Shown here piece after piece: positions 21,318 to 29,987 of a stretch of DNA of 29,987 nt. Below the pieces are notes generated by a model. It was not told the DNA's origin. It saw only the letters and a list, made by a program, of their open reading frames with translations, and ran no database searches. The stretch is from CAIKKV01 sp044346855 (GTDB lineage Bacteria > Verrucomicrobiota > Kiritimatiellia > CAIKKV01): positions 1-29,987 of the forward strand of contig JBIIYJ010000026.1 of NCBI GenBank assembly GCA_044346855.1, written 5' to 3'. Positions within the stretch are counted from its first letter, which is position 1, and every line of letters begins with the position of its first letter. The position numbers were made by a program, and so were the translations under genes.

Positions 21318-23663
21318 ATGACGGGAACACCGGAACTGGTTTGGGAAGATACGCGGCAGAGACTGGTCCTGTCGTTCGCCGCGGGCGGCCGCCTCCTCTC
21401 ATGGCGCCTGGCCGGGCGTGAGCGCGTGAAGCCCGCCCGCGGCCTGGATGGCGGGCTGCTCCGCGTGCTGGCGCTGCCCGAGCGCTATCCCGGCTCCTCC
21501 TACTCCACCCCGCACGAGGCCGCGGCCGTCCGGCGTGATGAGGCGGGCTTTTCCGCCGTGCTCCGCTATGCCTGGAACACCCCCGCCCTCGTCGCCGGCC
21601 TGCTGGGCTGGCCCGGCAAGCGCAATCCCGCCTACCTCGACGGGCTCCTGCTCGAAAAAACCGTGCGCTTCGACGCCGCGGCCTCCACGCTCGCCGTCTC
21701 CCTCCGCTTCTGCAACGGCGGCCCGCGCCTGCTCCGGATCTCCCCGTGGTTCCACAACGCCTTCGACGGCTGGGTGGAAAGCGCGTTCATCGCCCTCGAC
21801 GGCCGGGCGCAGCCCTACCGCTGGGACAACCTTTTCTGGACCGGCCACCGGGCCGAGCCGGGCCGCGACATGCGCCTCGTCTGCGCCGATCCGGCCGGCC
21901 GCCTCTTCGCCGTGCTCGGCGCCTCGACCGGCTGGCTCGACGGCATGGCCGCCTACACCAAGGCCGATTTCGGCCCGGCTTCCACCGAAGGCTCGCTCGA
22001 GCTGCGCGGCAAGCCGGTCGAGATCCCCCCCGGCAGGGCGTGGGAGGCGGGCGCCTTCCTGGCGCTGACCGAGGGGCCCGATTCCTGGAAACGCTGGGCC
22101 CGGTCCGCCCCCGGGCCCCTCGCCGCGGGCCCCGCACCCCTGCCCCCCGCCCTCGATCCGCCCGGCCTGGCCCGGCGCCTGCTGGGCTCGTGGGCGCTGC
22201 CGGCGGAGCAGGAGGCCGGGCTGATGATCCTCTCCCCGCTCGACAAAGTCCCCTTTTCCGAGGCCTCCCGCACGCGCGGCAACCTCGCCTTCGCCCCGTT
22301 CCACCAGGCCGGCCGTTCGGCCCGCGCCTCGGTCCGCCTCCTGGCCCTGGGCGCACCGGCGAAGCCGCTCATCACGCTCGACGCGCCGGCCGGCTGGTCG
22401 CTCGCCCGCGCGCCCCGCCGGCTGGAGGAAGGCCGGCCCGCGGAGCTCGCCCTGCTCGGCCCCCTCTCCCTGCGCGGGAAGGACGCCGTTCGGGTCAAAA
22501 TAAAAACGGGGACAAAAGAATGGACCCTGACCGTTTCGCCGGACGCCGCGGTCGAGAACCGGCAGCCGTGCCAGGTGCGCCAGCTGTCGGCTTACCTGGA
22601 GGACCGCTTCCGGAACGAGCGCGATGTTTTCCAGGGCCGCACCGCCGCGGATTTCAGGCGCTGGCGAAACGACCACCGGCGGGCCCTGCTGAACTGGCTT
22701 GACGGGGCCATCACCCGCCCCGTCGAACCCGAGGCGCGGCTGGCCGAACGGCAGGAAGGCCCCTTTTGCGTCCGCGACAAGATCCTGATCCGGGTGGAAC
22801 CGGACATGTGGATGCCCTGCTTCCTGGTCCGCCCCCGGGACGCGAGGCCGGGACAACGGCTGCCGGCCATCCTGTTCTGCTGCGGCAGCGGGCCGGGCAA
22901 GGCGGACATGGCGCCGGACGAAACGGAGCGGGCGCAGGATCCGGCCACGTGGAGAGACTGGCCCTCGCCCTACACCCTGGCCCGCCAGCTCGGAGCCTTG
23001 GTGCTGATCCCAGACCGCCGGGGCTGGGGCGAATGGGCTGAGGGCAACCACAACCAGCGGCCCCAGCGCGCGCAGGCCGCCGGCTTCTCCGTGGCGGCGC
23101 TCGAGGTCCGCGACCATCTCCGCGCGGTGGACTACCTGGCCGCCCGGCCCGACGTGGACCCGGCGCGAATGACCTGCATGGGCAGTTCGGGCGGCGGCCT
23201 GATGACGCTCTGGATGGCCGGCCTGCACGACCGGATCGCGGGCGGCATCGTCAGCAGCGCGATGACGACCACGGCCGCCCTTCCCCCGGATTTCTTCTTC
23301 GCCCCCCAGCCCGACCCGCTGCCCGACATCCGTCCCTCCGGCATCCCCCTGTGCACGGCCGGCATCCTCAGCCTGGGCGCCCCCAAGCCGATCTGGATCA
23401 TGGACGGCCGGCTCGACGGGGTGGGAAACCCCCACCTGCCGGAAGCGGAAAAAAGGGACGTGATCCGCCGGTTTCAGGCCGTCCAAAACGAGGGCCGGGC
23501 CGCCATCACCCGGGCCTACGCCCTGCTGGGAGCGGCAGACCGCTGCCGCGCCACCTGGTTCAAGGGCGGCCATCTGGCAGGCTTCAACTTCGAAAACATA
23601 CGTTTATGGTTTGCTGAAACCGGCCTCCACCGCGCCCGTCCGCGCGCCCGTAAGCGCCCCTGA
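21318..23663 (+). CDS. Mutarotase-like domain fused to alpha/beta hydrolase (acetylesterase type)
   Basis: This protein of about 781 residues has two parts. Residues 1-260 resemble a galactose mutarotase/aldose-epimerase beta-sandwich (LVWEDTRQRLVLSFAAGGRLLSW, LLLEKTVRFDAAAS, ISPWFHNAFDGW). A linking Ig-like region follows, and from about 440 an alpha/beta hydrolase: DKILIRVEPDMWMPCFLVRP, ILFCCGSG, LIPDRRGWGEW, nucleophile elbow MGSSGGG (Ser624), Asp near 696 in IMDGRLDG and His near 752 in GGHLAGF. This matches dienelactone-hydrolase/acetyl-xylan-esterase-like enzymes. The ATG at 21318 has GGAGGG upstream; ATGs at 21303 and 21306 overlap the sulfatase stop. It probably de-esterifies sugars released with the sulfatase. 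Confidence 0.8.
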   Translation: MTGTPELVWEDTRQRLVLSFAAGGRLLSWRLAGRERVKPARGLDGGLLRVLALPERYPGSSYSTPHEAAAVRRDEAGFSAVLRYAWNTPALVAGLLGWPGKRNPAYLDGLLLEKTVRFDAAASTLAVSLRFCNGGPRLLRISPWFHNAFDGWVESAFIALDGRAQPYRWDNLFWTGHRAEPGRDMRLVCADPAGRLFAVLGASTGWLDGMAAYTKADFGPASTEGSLELRGKPVEIPPGRAWEAGAFLALTEGPDSWKRWARSAPGPLAAGPAPLPPALDPPGLARRLLGSWALPAEQEAGLMILSPLDKVPFSEASRTRGNLAFAPFHQAGRSARASVRLLALGAPAKPLITLDAPAGWSLARAPRRLEEGRPAELALLGPLSLRGKDAVRVKIKTGTKEWTLTVSPDAAVENRQPCQVRQLSAYLEDRFRNERDVFQGRTAADFRRWRNDHRRALLNWLDGAITRPVEPEARLAERQEGPFCVRDKILIRVEPDMWMPCFLVRPRDARPGQRLPAILFCCGSGPGKADMAPDETERAQDPATWRDWPSPYTLARQLGALVLIPDRRGWGEWAEGNHNQRPQRAQAAGFSVAALEVRDHLRAVDYLAARPDVDPARMTCMGSSGGGLMTLWMAGLHDRIAGGIVSSAMTTTAALPPDFFFAPQPDPLPDIRPSGIPLCTAGILSLGAPKPIWIMDGRLDGVGNPHLPEAEKRDVIRRFQAVQNEGRAAITRAYALLGAADRCRATWFKGGHLAGFNFENIRLWFAETGLHRARPRARKRP

Positions 23664-23673
23664 AGCCCTCCTT

Positions 23674-23716
23674 CACATCATTTTGTCTTGACGATCATTC
23701 GCAACGATGTGAGCAT
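23674..23716 (+). promoter_or_regulatory. Possible promoter/operator of the giant LamG gene
   Basis: TTGACG at 23688 is followed after 17 bases by GAGCAT, a weak -10. CACATC (23674) and GATGTG (23706) form a 6-bp inverted repeat around the -35. The preceding gene ends at 23663, so a new transcription start here is plausible. Confidence 0.35.
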
Positions 23717-23752
23717 GGTTCCAAGTAAAGTTGCGCAACGGAGGAAAACGCA

Positions 23753-26700
23753 ATGAGCTACGCCTCATCCATCTATCGACTTGGGTTGTGTTTTGTGCTG
23801 AGCGGCCTGCTCTCGTCGACGGCCGCCGATTTCAGTTCCTGGAACAACCGGGCCCGGCTCGATGTCACGGGCTACGACCACGTCGAGACCCTCACGAATT
23901 TCCCGCTTCTCGTCGTCTTCAGCAATTCGGCGGCCTTCAGCTACTCCCAGTTCTTATCCGGAACAAACGAGGAGCTGCGTTTCACCGATGCCACCCAGAC
24001 GAACGAGCTGGCCTTCGAAATCGAAAAGTGGAACACCAACGGAGCCTCCCAGGTGTGGGTCCAGCTTCCCGAACTGGCCCCCGGCGCGACAACCCTCTAT
24101 GCCTTCTGGGGGAAAGCCGGCGAAACGCTTCCCCCGGGCGCGACCAACGGCGCGGCCTGGGATGCGACCCACCTCGGCGTCTGGCACATGGCCCAGGCGT
24201 CCGGCCTCGACTCGACCAGCAACCGCTTCAACGGGACCGCCGTCGGCACGGTCACGCCGGTCGCCGCCGGCAAGATCGACGGGGCCAACGATTTCGACGC
24301 CGATGTGGATTACATCCAGATTCCTGACAGCGCCCGCTTCACCCTCACCAACGCCTACACGGCCTCCGCCTGGATCAAGCCCGACGCCCTGGCGGACTAC
24401 CAGGGCATCCTGGGAACCTACACGGGCGGAACCGCCGGCTTCATCTTCACCCTCAACAACACCACGAACAACTGGCTGATGTTCTGGGCCGCCGGCCAGT
24501 GGCGCACCAACACGGTCGGCGTCCAGGACGGCGCGTGGACCCATGTGGCCTATTCGCGCGCAGGCTCCGCGGGCACGTTCTACATTAACGGGAAAGTATC
24601 GGGAACGGTGACGAACGCCGTTTCCGGGGGAGACGGCGGCGCCCTGCACATCGGCGCCGGCGGGGCGCTGTGGAGCGCCCAGCGGTTCGACGGCTCCCTC
24701 GATGAAGTCCGCCTCTGCGAAACGGCGCGCAGCCCCGACTGGATGTGGGCGAGCTGGGCGAACCAGGTGTCGAACAGCGCGTTCATCACGGTCACCCCCC
24801 TGACCAACCTCGTCCGGCTCGCCGCCGCCACCGTCGTCAGCAATACCTCGGCCACCCTGAACGGGGAACTGCTCGCCTCCGCCGAGGCCTTTTCCACGGT
24901 CCGCGCCCACTGGGGAACCAACGATGCGCAAAGCGGCGAATGGGCCTTCTCCGAGCTGCTCGCCGAAACACTGGAGGCCGGCCCGCTGTCCCTTCGCGTC
25001 AACGACCTGCTCCCCAACCAGGTCTATTATTTCACCTTCTCCGCCACCCAGTCGATCGGCTCCTTCCGCGGTTCGCCCTCCGGCGCTTTCAAGACCCTCG
25101 GCCAGCCGCAGGTGGACAGCCAGCCCGGCGCCACCTCCATCGCCTATACCGTGGCCACCCTCCAGGGGACCCTGCTCGACGGCGCCGGCGCCTTCGTCTC
25201 GGCGGACTGGGGCGAGGCGCCCGACGCGCTGAGCAACCGGACCGAGGCCGTCTGGTCGGGCGAAGGCCTCTTCGGCCTCCCGCTGGCGGGGCTGGCGGCC
25301 GACACCGCCTACTTCTACCGCTGCTTCGCCTCCAACGACTACGGGACGGCCTGGGCCGACACCGTGGCCGCCTTCACCACGCGGGTTTCCACGCTGCTGT
25401 GGACGGGCGGGGGCTCCAATGCGCTGGCCAGCAACCCGACCAACTGGTCAACCGGCCTCGCCCCCATCGACGGCGCCAACATCCTGCTCAACGAGACCAA
25501 CACGAAGTCCCTGACCTGGGACCTGACCAACGTAGTGTTGCAATCCTGGGAACAGACGGCCGGCTACACGGGCCTCGTCACGATCGCCACCAAATACCCC
25601 GGCCCGGGCGCCTTCTCGAACCTGCTCATTCTCGGCTCCTGCGTCATCAACGGCGGCTCCTGGACCCATCCCGCCAACACGGGCGTGGATGTGGCCAAAG
25701 ACCGCCTGAGCGTGATCGTGGACGGAGATTTCACGCTCGGCTCGAACGGGACGATCAACCTGGTCGGCCGGGGCTTCGCCGCCTCGCGCGGGCCCGGCGC
25801 GGGCAACGCCATCCAGCGCTCCTCCAATTTCGGAAAGGGCGCCTCCCACGGCGGGCACGGCGGCTTCGGGGCCTCCATCCTCCCCTCCCCCTGCTACGGC
25901 TCCCCCCTCGCACCCGAGCTTCCCGGCAGCGGCGCCTCAACCACCGGTGGCGGCGCGCTCCGGCTCTTTGCCGGGGGCACCGCCACGTTGAATGGAACGG
26001 TCCTGGCCAACGGCAGCCTGGGAGCTTCCTCGCAGTATGCGGGCGCTTCCGGAGGGTCCATTTTCATCCGGGCCGGCCTGATCGAGGGCGCCGGCCTCCT
26101 GGACGCCTCCGGCGGGCTGGGATACTGGTCAGGGGGCGGCGGGCGCGTGGCACTCATCGCCACTAACGGCGCCACGCTCGGGTCGGTCGCCTGCCGGGCG
26201 CTGCCCGGAGGCCTTCCGAATCTCGCCACGGCGCGCGGCGCCGCCGGCACCCTCTATAAGGAAACTGCGGCAGAAGGCCCGGGCCGGGGCCGGCTCATCG
26301 TCGATTCGCAGGGCCTCGCCCCCATGGCCGGAGCCTTCACCGAACTGCCGCCGTCCTACGAAAGCTACTCCCCCCATCCCGCCATCGGCGGCGAACTCGA
26401 GAACATCCTTCTCCAGCTCACGAACACCGGCAGCCGCGTCCGCCTGAGCAGCAGCCTCCGGATCGAGGCCATCGACTGGATCGCCAGCGGCTCGACCCTG
26501 GACCTGGGCGGCTTCACGCTCTTCAACAAGGCGGCCGAACCCCCGCTTCCCTTCCCGCAGTCCTACGGCAACGGCTCGATCGCCACCAACGGCGGCCGCA
26601 TCCTCTGGGACGACGAGGCGGCCACGGCCCGGGTGACCGCCACCAACGGCCCCAACGGAACCACGACCCAGTCGCCCGCCACCGAGAACGACTACTATCC

Positions 26701-28087
26701 CTTCGGCGAGCCGGTGCTCCTGACCGCCATTCCCGACCCCGGATTCGCCTTCCTCTGGTGGGAGGGCACCCTGCCCGCAGGCTCCAACCGGACCAGCAAC
26801 CCGCTCCTGATCACCGTTGACCGGACCGTCGACCTCCGCGCCCTGTTCGCCACGAACGACGCCGCCTGCCGCACCTGGACCGGGGACGGAGCCACGACGC
26901 TCGCTAGCAACCCGACCAACTGGTTCCCGGTCGCTGTTCCCGTAACGGGAAACCGGATCATCTTCAACGCCACCAGCGTCAAGAACTGCTCCTGGGATCT
27001 TGACATCGAGCCGGCCGCCTGGCGGCAGGAGGAGGGCTACGCGGATTCCTACTCCCCCCTCGATGGCTACAAAGGCTGGGTCACGCTCAGGACCCGCTAC
27101 CCCGGCCAGGGAACCTTCACCAACCTGACCGTCACGGGCGACATCGTCCTGAACGACGGCATCTGGACCCATCTCGCCAACAACACGTCGGAAGTGGAAC
27201 GCCTCGCCGTCCGGGCGGGCGGCGATTTCACCCTGGGCGCCGGCGCGATCATCAATGTCAGCGGCTGCGGCTACGCCGCCGGGCGCGGGCCGGGCGCGGG
27301 TTACAGCGTACAGCGGAGCGGCACGGGCTACGGCGCGAGCCATGGCGGCCGGGGCGGCACCGGCAGCACGAACGGGCCGGCCTTCTGCTACGGCTCGGCC
27401 CTCGCCCCGACCACCCTCGGCAGCGGCGCGGTCCAGGCGGGCGGCGGCACGGTCCAGCTGGCCGTCCAGGGCGCGGCTCTCATCGCGGGCACGATCACGG
27501 CCGAACCTGGGATTGGCAACAGCCAGGGCGCCGGCGCCGCCGGGGGCTCCATCCGGATCACCGCGGCCTCCGTGGGCGGCCAGGGGCTTCTGACCGCCGC
27601 CGGCGTCTCCGGCTACCAGTCCGGCGGTGGCGGCCGCATCGCCCTCGTGCTGACCGGCTCGGATGACTTCGGCTCCCTCGACCTTCGCGCGCACGGCGGC
27701 ACCGGAAGCTCGCCGCCCTACAACCTCGCCGCGGCCGGCACGATCTACAAGGAAACGCCTTCCGGCCGCATGCTCCTGGTCGATAACCGCGGCTATGCCG
27801 TCACCTCCACCAACACCTACGCCGAGCTGCCCGCCTCCCTCGGCGCCCCCGCGGACGACCTGACGCAGGCCATCCTCGTCATCACCAACCAGGGGCGACT
27901 GGCCCTCACCGACCACCAGGTGATGCAGGATCTCTTCGTTTACACCAACACCCTGCTGTTCCTGCAAGGCCGCGACCTGCGCCTGAGAAACGCCTTTCAC
28001 GCAGACTGGGGCGCGCCCGCCCGAGTCGTCTACGACGAGGGCCGGATCCTCTGGCCCGCCACCGGGACGGTGATCCTGATCCGCTGA
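23753..28087 (+). CDS. Giant secreted DUF2341-LamG protein with Gly-rich beta repeats
   Basis: This 1444-residue protein has a signal peptide (to about 26, LSGLLSSTAA). DUF2341 follows (27-135: WNNRARLDVTGYDHVETLTNFPLLV, ELRFTDATQTNELAFEIEKWN), then LamG (138-330). Two fibronectin III-like segments (340-545) come next. A long module starting LLWTGGGSNALASNPTNW (548) has Gly-rich strands (GASHGGHGGFGA), and an InlB-B-like repeat lies near 985-1035 (VLLTAIPDPGFAFLWWEG). A second copy of the long module starts at about 1040 (TWTGDGATTLASNPTNW). No sorting signal is seen at the C-terminus. Such proteins are typical surface or adhesin-like proteins of PVC bacteria. A GGAGG ribosome binding site precedes the start. 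Confidence 0.85.
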   Translation: MSYASSIYRLGLCFVLSGLLSSTAADFSSWNNRARLDVTGYDHVETLTNFPLLVVFSNSAAFSYSQFLSGTNEELRFTDATQTNELAFEIEKWNTNGASQVWVQLPELAPGATTLYAFWGKAGETLPPGATNGAAWDATHLGVWHMAQASGLDSTSNRFNGTAVGTVTPVAAGKIDGANDFDADVDYIQIPDSARFTLTNAYTASAWIKPDALADYQGILGTYTGGTAGFIFTLNNTTNNWLMFWAAGQWRTNTVGVQDGAWTHVAYSRAGSAGTFYINGKVSGTVTNAVSGGDGGALHIGAGGALWSAQRFDGSLDEVRLCETARSPDWMWASWANQVSNSAFITVTPLTNLVRLAAATVVSNTSATLNGELLASAEAFSTVRAHWGTNDAQSGEWAFSELLAETLEAGPLSLRVNDLLPNQVYYFTFSATQSIGSFRGSPSGAFKTLGQPQVDSQPGATSIAYTVATLQGTLLDGAGAFVSADWGEAPDALSNRTEAVWSGEGLFGLPLAGLAADTAYFYRCFASNDYGTAWADTVAAFTTRVSTLLWTGGGSNALASNPTNWSTGLAPIDGANILLNETNTKSLTWDLTNVVLQSWEQTAGYTGLVTIATKYPGPGAFSNLLILGSCVINGGSWTHPANTGVDVAKDRLSVIVDGDFTLGSNGTINLVGRGFAASRGPGAGNAIQRSSNFGKGASHGGHGGFGASILPSPCYGSPLAPELPGSGASTTGGGALRLFAGGTATLNGTVLANGSLGASSQYAGASGGSIFIRAGLIEGAGLLDASGGLGYWSGGGGRVALIATNGATLGSVACRALPGGLPNLATARGAAGTLYKETAAEGPGRGRLIVDSQGLAPMAGAFTELPPSYESYSPHPAIGGELENILLQLTNTGSRVRLSSSLRIEAIDWIASGSTLDLGGFTLFNKAAEPPLPFPQSYGNGSIATNGGRILWDDEAATARVTATNGPNGTTTQSPATENDYYPFGEPVLLTAIPDPGFAFLWWEGTLPAGSNRTSNPLLITVDRTVDLRALFATNDAACRTWTGDGATTLASNPTNWFPVAVPVTGNRIIFNATSVKNCSWDLDIEPAAWRQEEGYADSYSPLDGYKGWVTLRTRYPGQGTFTNLTVTGDIVLNDGIWTHLANNTSEVERLAVRAGGDFTLGAGAIINVSGCGYAAGRGPGAGYSVQRSGTGYGASHGGRGGTGSTNGPAFCYGSALAPTTLGSGAVQAGGGTVQLAVQGAALIAGTITAEPGIGNSQGAGAAGGSIRITAASVGGQGLLTAAGVSGYQSGGGGRIALVLTGSDDFGSLDLRAHGGTGSSPPYNLAAAGTIYKETPSGRMLLVDNRGYAVTSTNTYAELPASLGAPADDLTQAILVITNQGRLALTDHQVMQDLFVYTNTLLFLQGRDLRLRNAFHADWGAPARVVYDEGRILWPATGTVILIR

Positions 28088-28116
28088 CCGCCCACAATCA
28101 AGTAAAGGACGCAACC

Positions 28117-29987
28117 ATGAAACGCCCGTTTCAAGTCATTCCGCTTGCCGCGTGGCTCGGCTTCACGCTCGCGGCGCAGGCCGCCGATTTCAGCGACTGG
28201 AATCACCGCATGCCGATCACGGTCGCCGGCTACCCGCGGCCCGATACCCTGACGAACTTCCCGGTCCTCCTGACCTTTGCCGAGGGCTCCAACGGCTTCC
28301 ATTACGCGGACCTCGCCTCGCCCGCCGACGCGGCCGACCTCCGGTTCTCTTCAGCCGACGGCGAAACCGAACTGCCCTACGAACTGGAAGACTGGAACAC
28401 CACGGGCGTTTCGCTCGTGTGGGTCCAGGTGGAACGGCTTTCGGCCGGAACCAACATCTGGGCCTATTGGAACAAAAGCGGCCAGCCGGTGAAGCCCTAC
28501 ACGACCAACGGGGCGGTCTGGGCGGACGGCTTCAAGGCCGTCTGGCACCTCGGCGACGGCGGCGCGACGCGCCGGGAATCCTCGACCAACCGGTACGCCA
28601 CCACGGTGGACGCGACGGGCGTGACGGCCACCAACGCGGGCCCCATCGGCAAGGCCGACCTCTTTACCGGAACGGCAACCGGTTCGATCAACAATCCCCC
28701 CGCCAGCGGCGGCATCAACTGCGGCAACATCTCCATCACAGGCTCCGAGACCATCGAAATGTGGCTCCAGGCGACCAACCTCAGCCAGCGGCGCAACCCC
28801 TTCAACAAGGCGTACGGCGGCGAGGGCACGATGACCATCGAAACATCGGGCATCATCAACTTTTTCTACGGCACGTCGGGCGCCGATTCAGGCACCTTCC
28901 AGACGTTCGGCACGCCGGCGGGAACCGTGACGGCCAACAAGTGGATCCATCTGGCCCTGGTCCGGGACCTGGTGGTCCCGCGCACGCTCCGCTGGTACGT
29001 CAACGGCGTGCAGGTCGCTTTCGCGACCGCCTCCTACGCGGCGGCGACGGCCTCGGCCAACACCCTGCGCCTCGGCAAGGGGTACGTCTACTGCCACAAC
29101 GGGATGCTCGACGAGGTGCGGATGTCCACCGTGCCGCGCTCCTCGAACTGGGTGTGGGCCTGCTTCATGAACCAGGCCTCGAACCGGACGTTCCTCGCCT
29201 ATGGGGACGCCGAGCTGAACAACCCCAATACGCCCCGCATCGACAACACCGGCGGCGCCACGAACATCACGGACGACGGCGCCTGGATCACGGCCAACCT
29301 GACCTCGACGGGATCCGCCCCGACCACCGTGTGGGCCTACTGGGACACGAACAACTGGGGTCCCAACCGGATCTGGGCCAACGGGCAGGATCTGGGCGTC
29401 CAGCCGGTGACAACGGGCCTCGCCTGGCAGGCGACCGGGCTGCCGGCCAACACGGACTGCCATTACACCTTCTATGCCTCGAACGCCTTCGGCGAGTCCT
29501 GGGCCAAGCCCTCCGTCACCTTCACCACCCTGGGCCCGCCGCTCGTCGACAACGGGCCGGGCGCCGCGGACATCACCTACCACACGGCCCGGCTCCAGGG
29601 CGCTTTGCTCGACGGCGCCACCGCCCTCGTCGCCGCCGCCTGGGGCGAAACGGCCGGAACGCTGACCAACCTGACCCCCTTTTCCGCCGTATCCGAAGGG
29701 GCCTTCTCCCTGCCTCTGGCCGGACTGGCCGACAACACCGCCTTCTTCTACCGCTGCTACGCCACGAACGGCTACGGCGAAGCCTGGGCCGGCTCCATCG
29801 CCGCCTTCACCACCCTCCATGCGCAGGTCGTCTGGACGGGCGCCGGCACCAACGGCCTGGCCAGCAACCCCGCGAACTGGTCCGGCGGGCTCCTCCCGCT
29901 CGACGGGGCCCGCATCCGCCTCGACGACGCCAGCCAGAAGAACCTGACCTGGGACCTGACCAACCTCGTGTTGCAATCCTGGGAACA
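28117..29987 (+). CDS. Second DUF2341-LamG protein, paralog, cut by window end
   Basis: An open frame from the ATG behind AAAGGACGCAACC runs to the end of the window (623 codons visible). It has a signal peptide (PLAAWLGFTLAAQAA). DUF2341 follows (FSDWNHRMPITVAGYPRPDTLTNFPVL), then LamG (IEMWLQATNLSQ, LRWYVNGVQVA, GMLDEVRMS) and FN3-like segments (TFTTLGPPLVDN). The same module as in the previous protein begins near the end: WTGAGTNGLASNPANW. Domain order repeats that of the upstream gene, so it is a tandem paralog, and the last 42 bases are nearly identical between them. Spacing of 29 bases suggests one operon. Confidence 0.85.
   Translation, partial: MKRPFQVIPLAAWLGFTLAAQAADFSDWNHRMPITVAGYPRPDTLTNFPVLLTFAEGSNGFHYADLASPADAADLRFSSADGETELPYELEDWNTTGVSLVWVQVERLSAGTNIWAYWNKSGQPVKPYTTNGAVWADGFKAVWHLGDGGATRRESSTNRYATTVDATGVTATNAGPIGKADLFTGTATGSINNPPASGGINCGNISITGSETIEMWLQATNLSQRRNPFNKAYGGEGTMTIETSGIINFFYGTSGADSGTFQTFGTPAGTVTANKWIHLALVRDLVVPRTLRWYVNGVQVAFATASYAAATASANTLRLGKGYVYCHNGMLDEVRMSTVPRSSNWVWACFMNQASNRTFLAYGDAELNNPNTPRIDNTGGATNITDDGAWITANLTSTGSAPTTVWAYWDTNNWGPNRIWANGQDLGVQPVTTGLAWQATGLPANTDCHYTFYASNAFGESWAKPSVTFTTLGPPLVDNGPGAADITYHTARLQGALLDGATALVAAAWGETAGTLTNLTPFSAVSEGAFSLPLAGLADNTAFFYRCYATNGYGEAWAGSIAAFTTLHAQVVWTGAGTNGLASNPANWSGGLLPLDGARIRLDDASQKNLTWDLTNLVLQSWE

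Noticed and set aside
19789..23573. Long minus-strand open frames opposite the sulfatase and fusion genes (19789-21402, 21399-23573)
   Set aside because: These are GC-driven shadows with Gly/Ala/Val/Arg-rich products and no motifs; the plus-strand genes carry catalytic motifs.
24745..28114. Large overlapping frames in the giant LamG gene (24745-26166 plus, 26129-28114 minus)
   Set aside because: Arg- or Gly-rich low-complexity products without starts or motifs; the LamG frame has domains throughout.

Overview
The window joins two very different kinds of DNA at a tRNA gene. Positions 1 to about 16.4 kb look like an accessory element (integrated phage, plasmid or island). It is gene-dense, of moderate GC by eye, rich in GTAC/GGTACC words, and full of small zinc-ribbon, nuclease-fold and unknown genes. 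Positions 16.7-30 kb are a GC-rich chromosomal region with a CDF metal exporter, exported LamG and DUF2341 proteins, and a sulfatase beside a mutarotase/hydrolase fusion. That content suggests a PVC-superphylum bacterium, most like Kiritimatiellota, Lentisphaerota or Verrucomicrobiota. This is inference from gene content; there is no rRNA to confirm it. The tRNA-Val(UAC) at 16416-16491 has its 3' end facing the accessory side, the usual geometry of tRNA-targeted integration. No integrase and no second att copy lie in the window.

Accessory side, left to right. First comes a partial gene, then a small gene with an apparent frameshift. A DUF1257 (Ycf35-like) and DUF2997 pair follows; their usual partner, a Ycf46-like AAA ATPase, sits at 11.5-13.0 kb. 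Next are a small protein, a PD-(D/E)XK protein on the minus strand, an N6-methylase-like protein with no visible catalytic NPPY motif, and a WGR-ATP-dependent DNA ligase fusion. After these come an all-helical HEPN-like candidate, a gene-free stretch with three imperfect dyad-containing repeats, and a zinc-ribbon protein. A plus-strand cluster at 5.57-8.88 kb holds a NucS-like nuclease, a second PD-(D/E)XK protein, an unknown, a PUA/EVE-like possible modified-base reader, and another unknown. Facing it at 11.4-8.9 kb on the minus strand is a compact five-gene operon: membrane-anchored NERD nuclease with a topoisomerase-type zinc finger, zinc ribbon, unknown, HNH-like protein, PD-(D/E)XK protein. 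The element ends with the AAA ATPase, a sigma-like factor, a C39-like cysteine peptidase, a SRGNAxxHGL-motif protein, an Xre-type regulator with its terminator, and direct repeats next to the tRNA.

Five proteins with PD-(D/E)XK-type signatures (including NERD) plus an HNH-like protein lie within about 10 kb, around a DNA ligase, a methylase-like protein and a possible modified-base reader. Several cargo genes (1.4-1.8, 4.0-4.6, 5.6-6.7, 8.3-8.9 kb) look AT-richer than the backbone. The NucS-like gene is bracketed by an imperfect direct repeat containing a broken copy of the start of the next nuclease gene, so it appears to have been inserted. This is the best candidate for an undescribed defence or DNA-processing module.

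Chromosomal side. The CDF exporter is followed by a four-helix-bundle (S23-family) gene enclosed by inverted arrays of TAGCTGATAGC-type repeats, which supply the stop codons of both flanking genes. Then come two exported minus-strand proteins, a predicted cytoplasmic sulfatase with a coupled mutarotase-like/alpha-beta-hydrolase fusion, and two giant secreted DUF2341-LamG paralogs, the second cut by the window end. Together these fit scavenging of sulfated polysaccharides.
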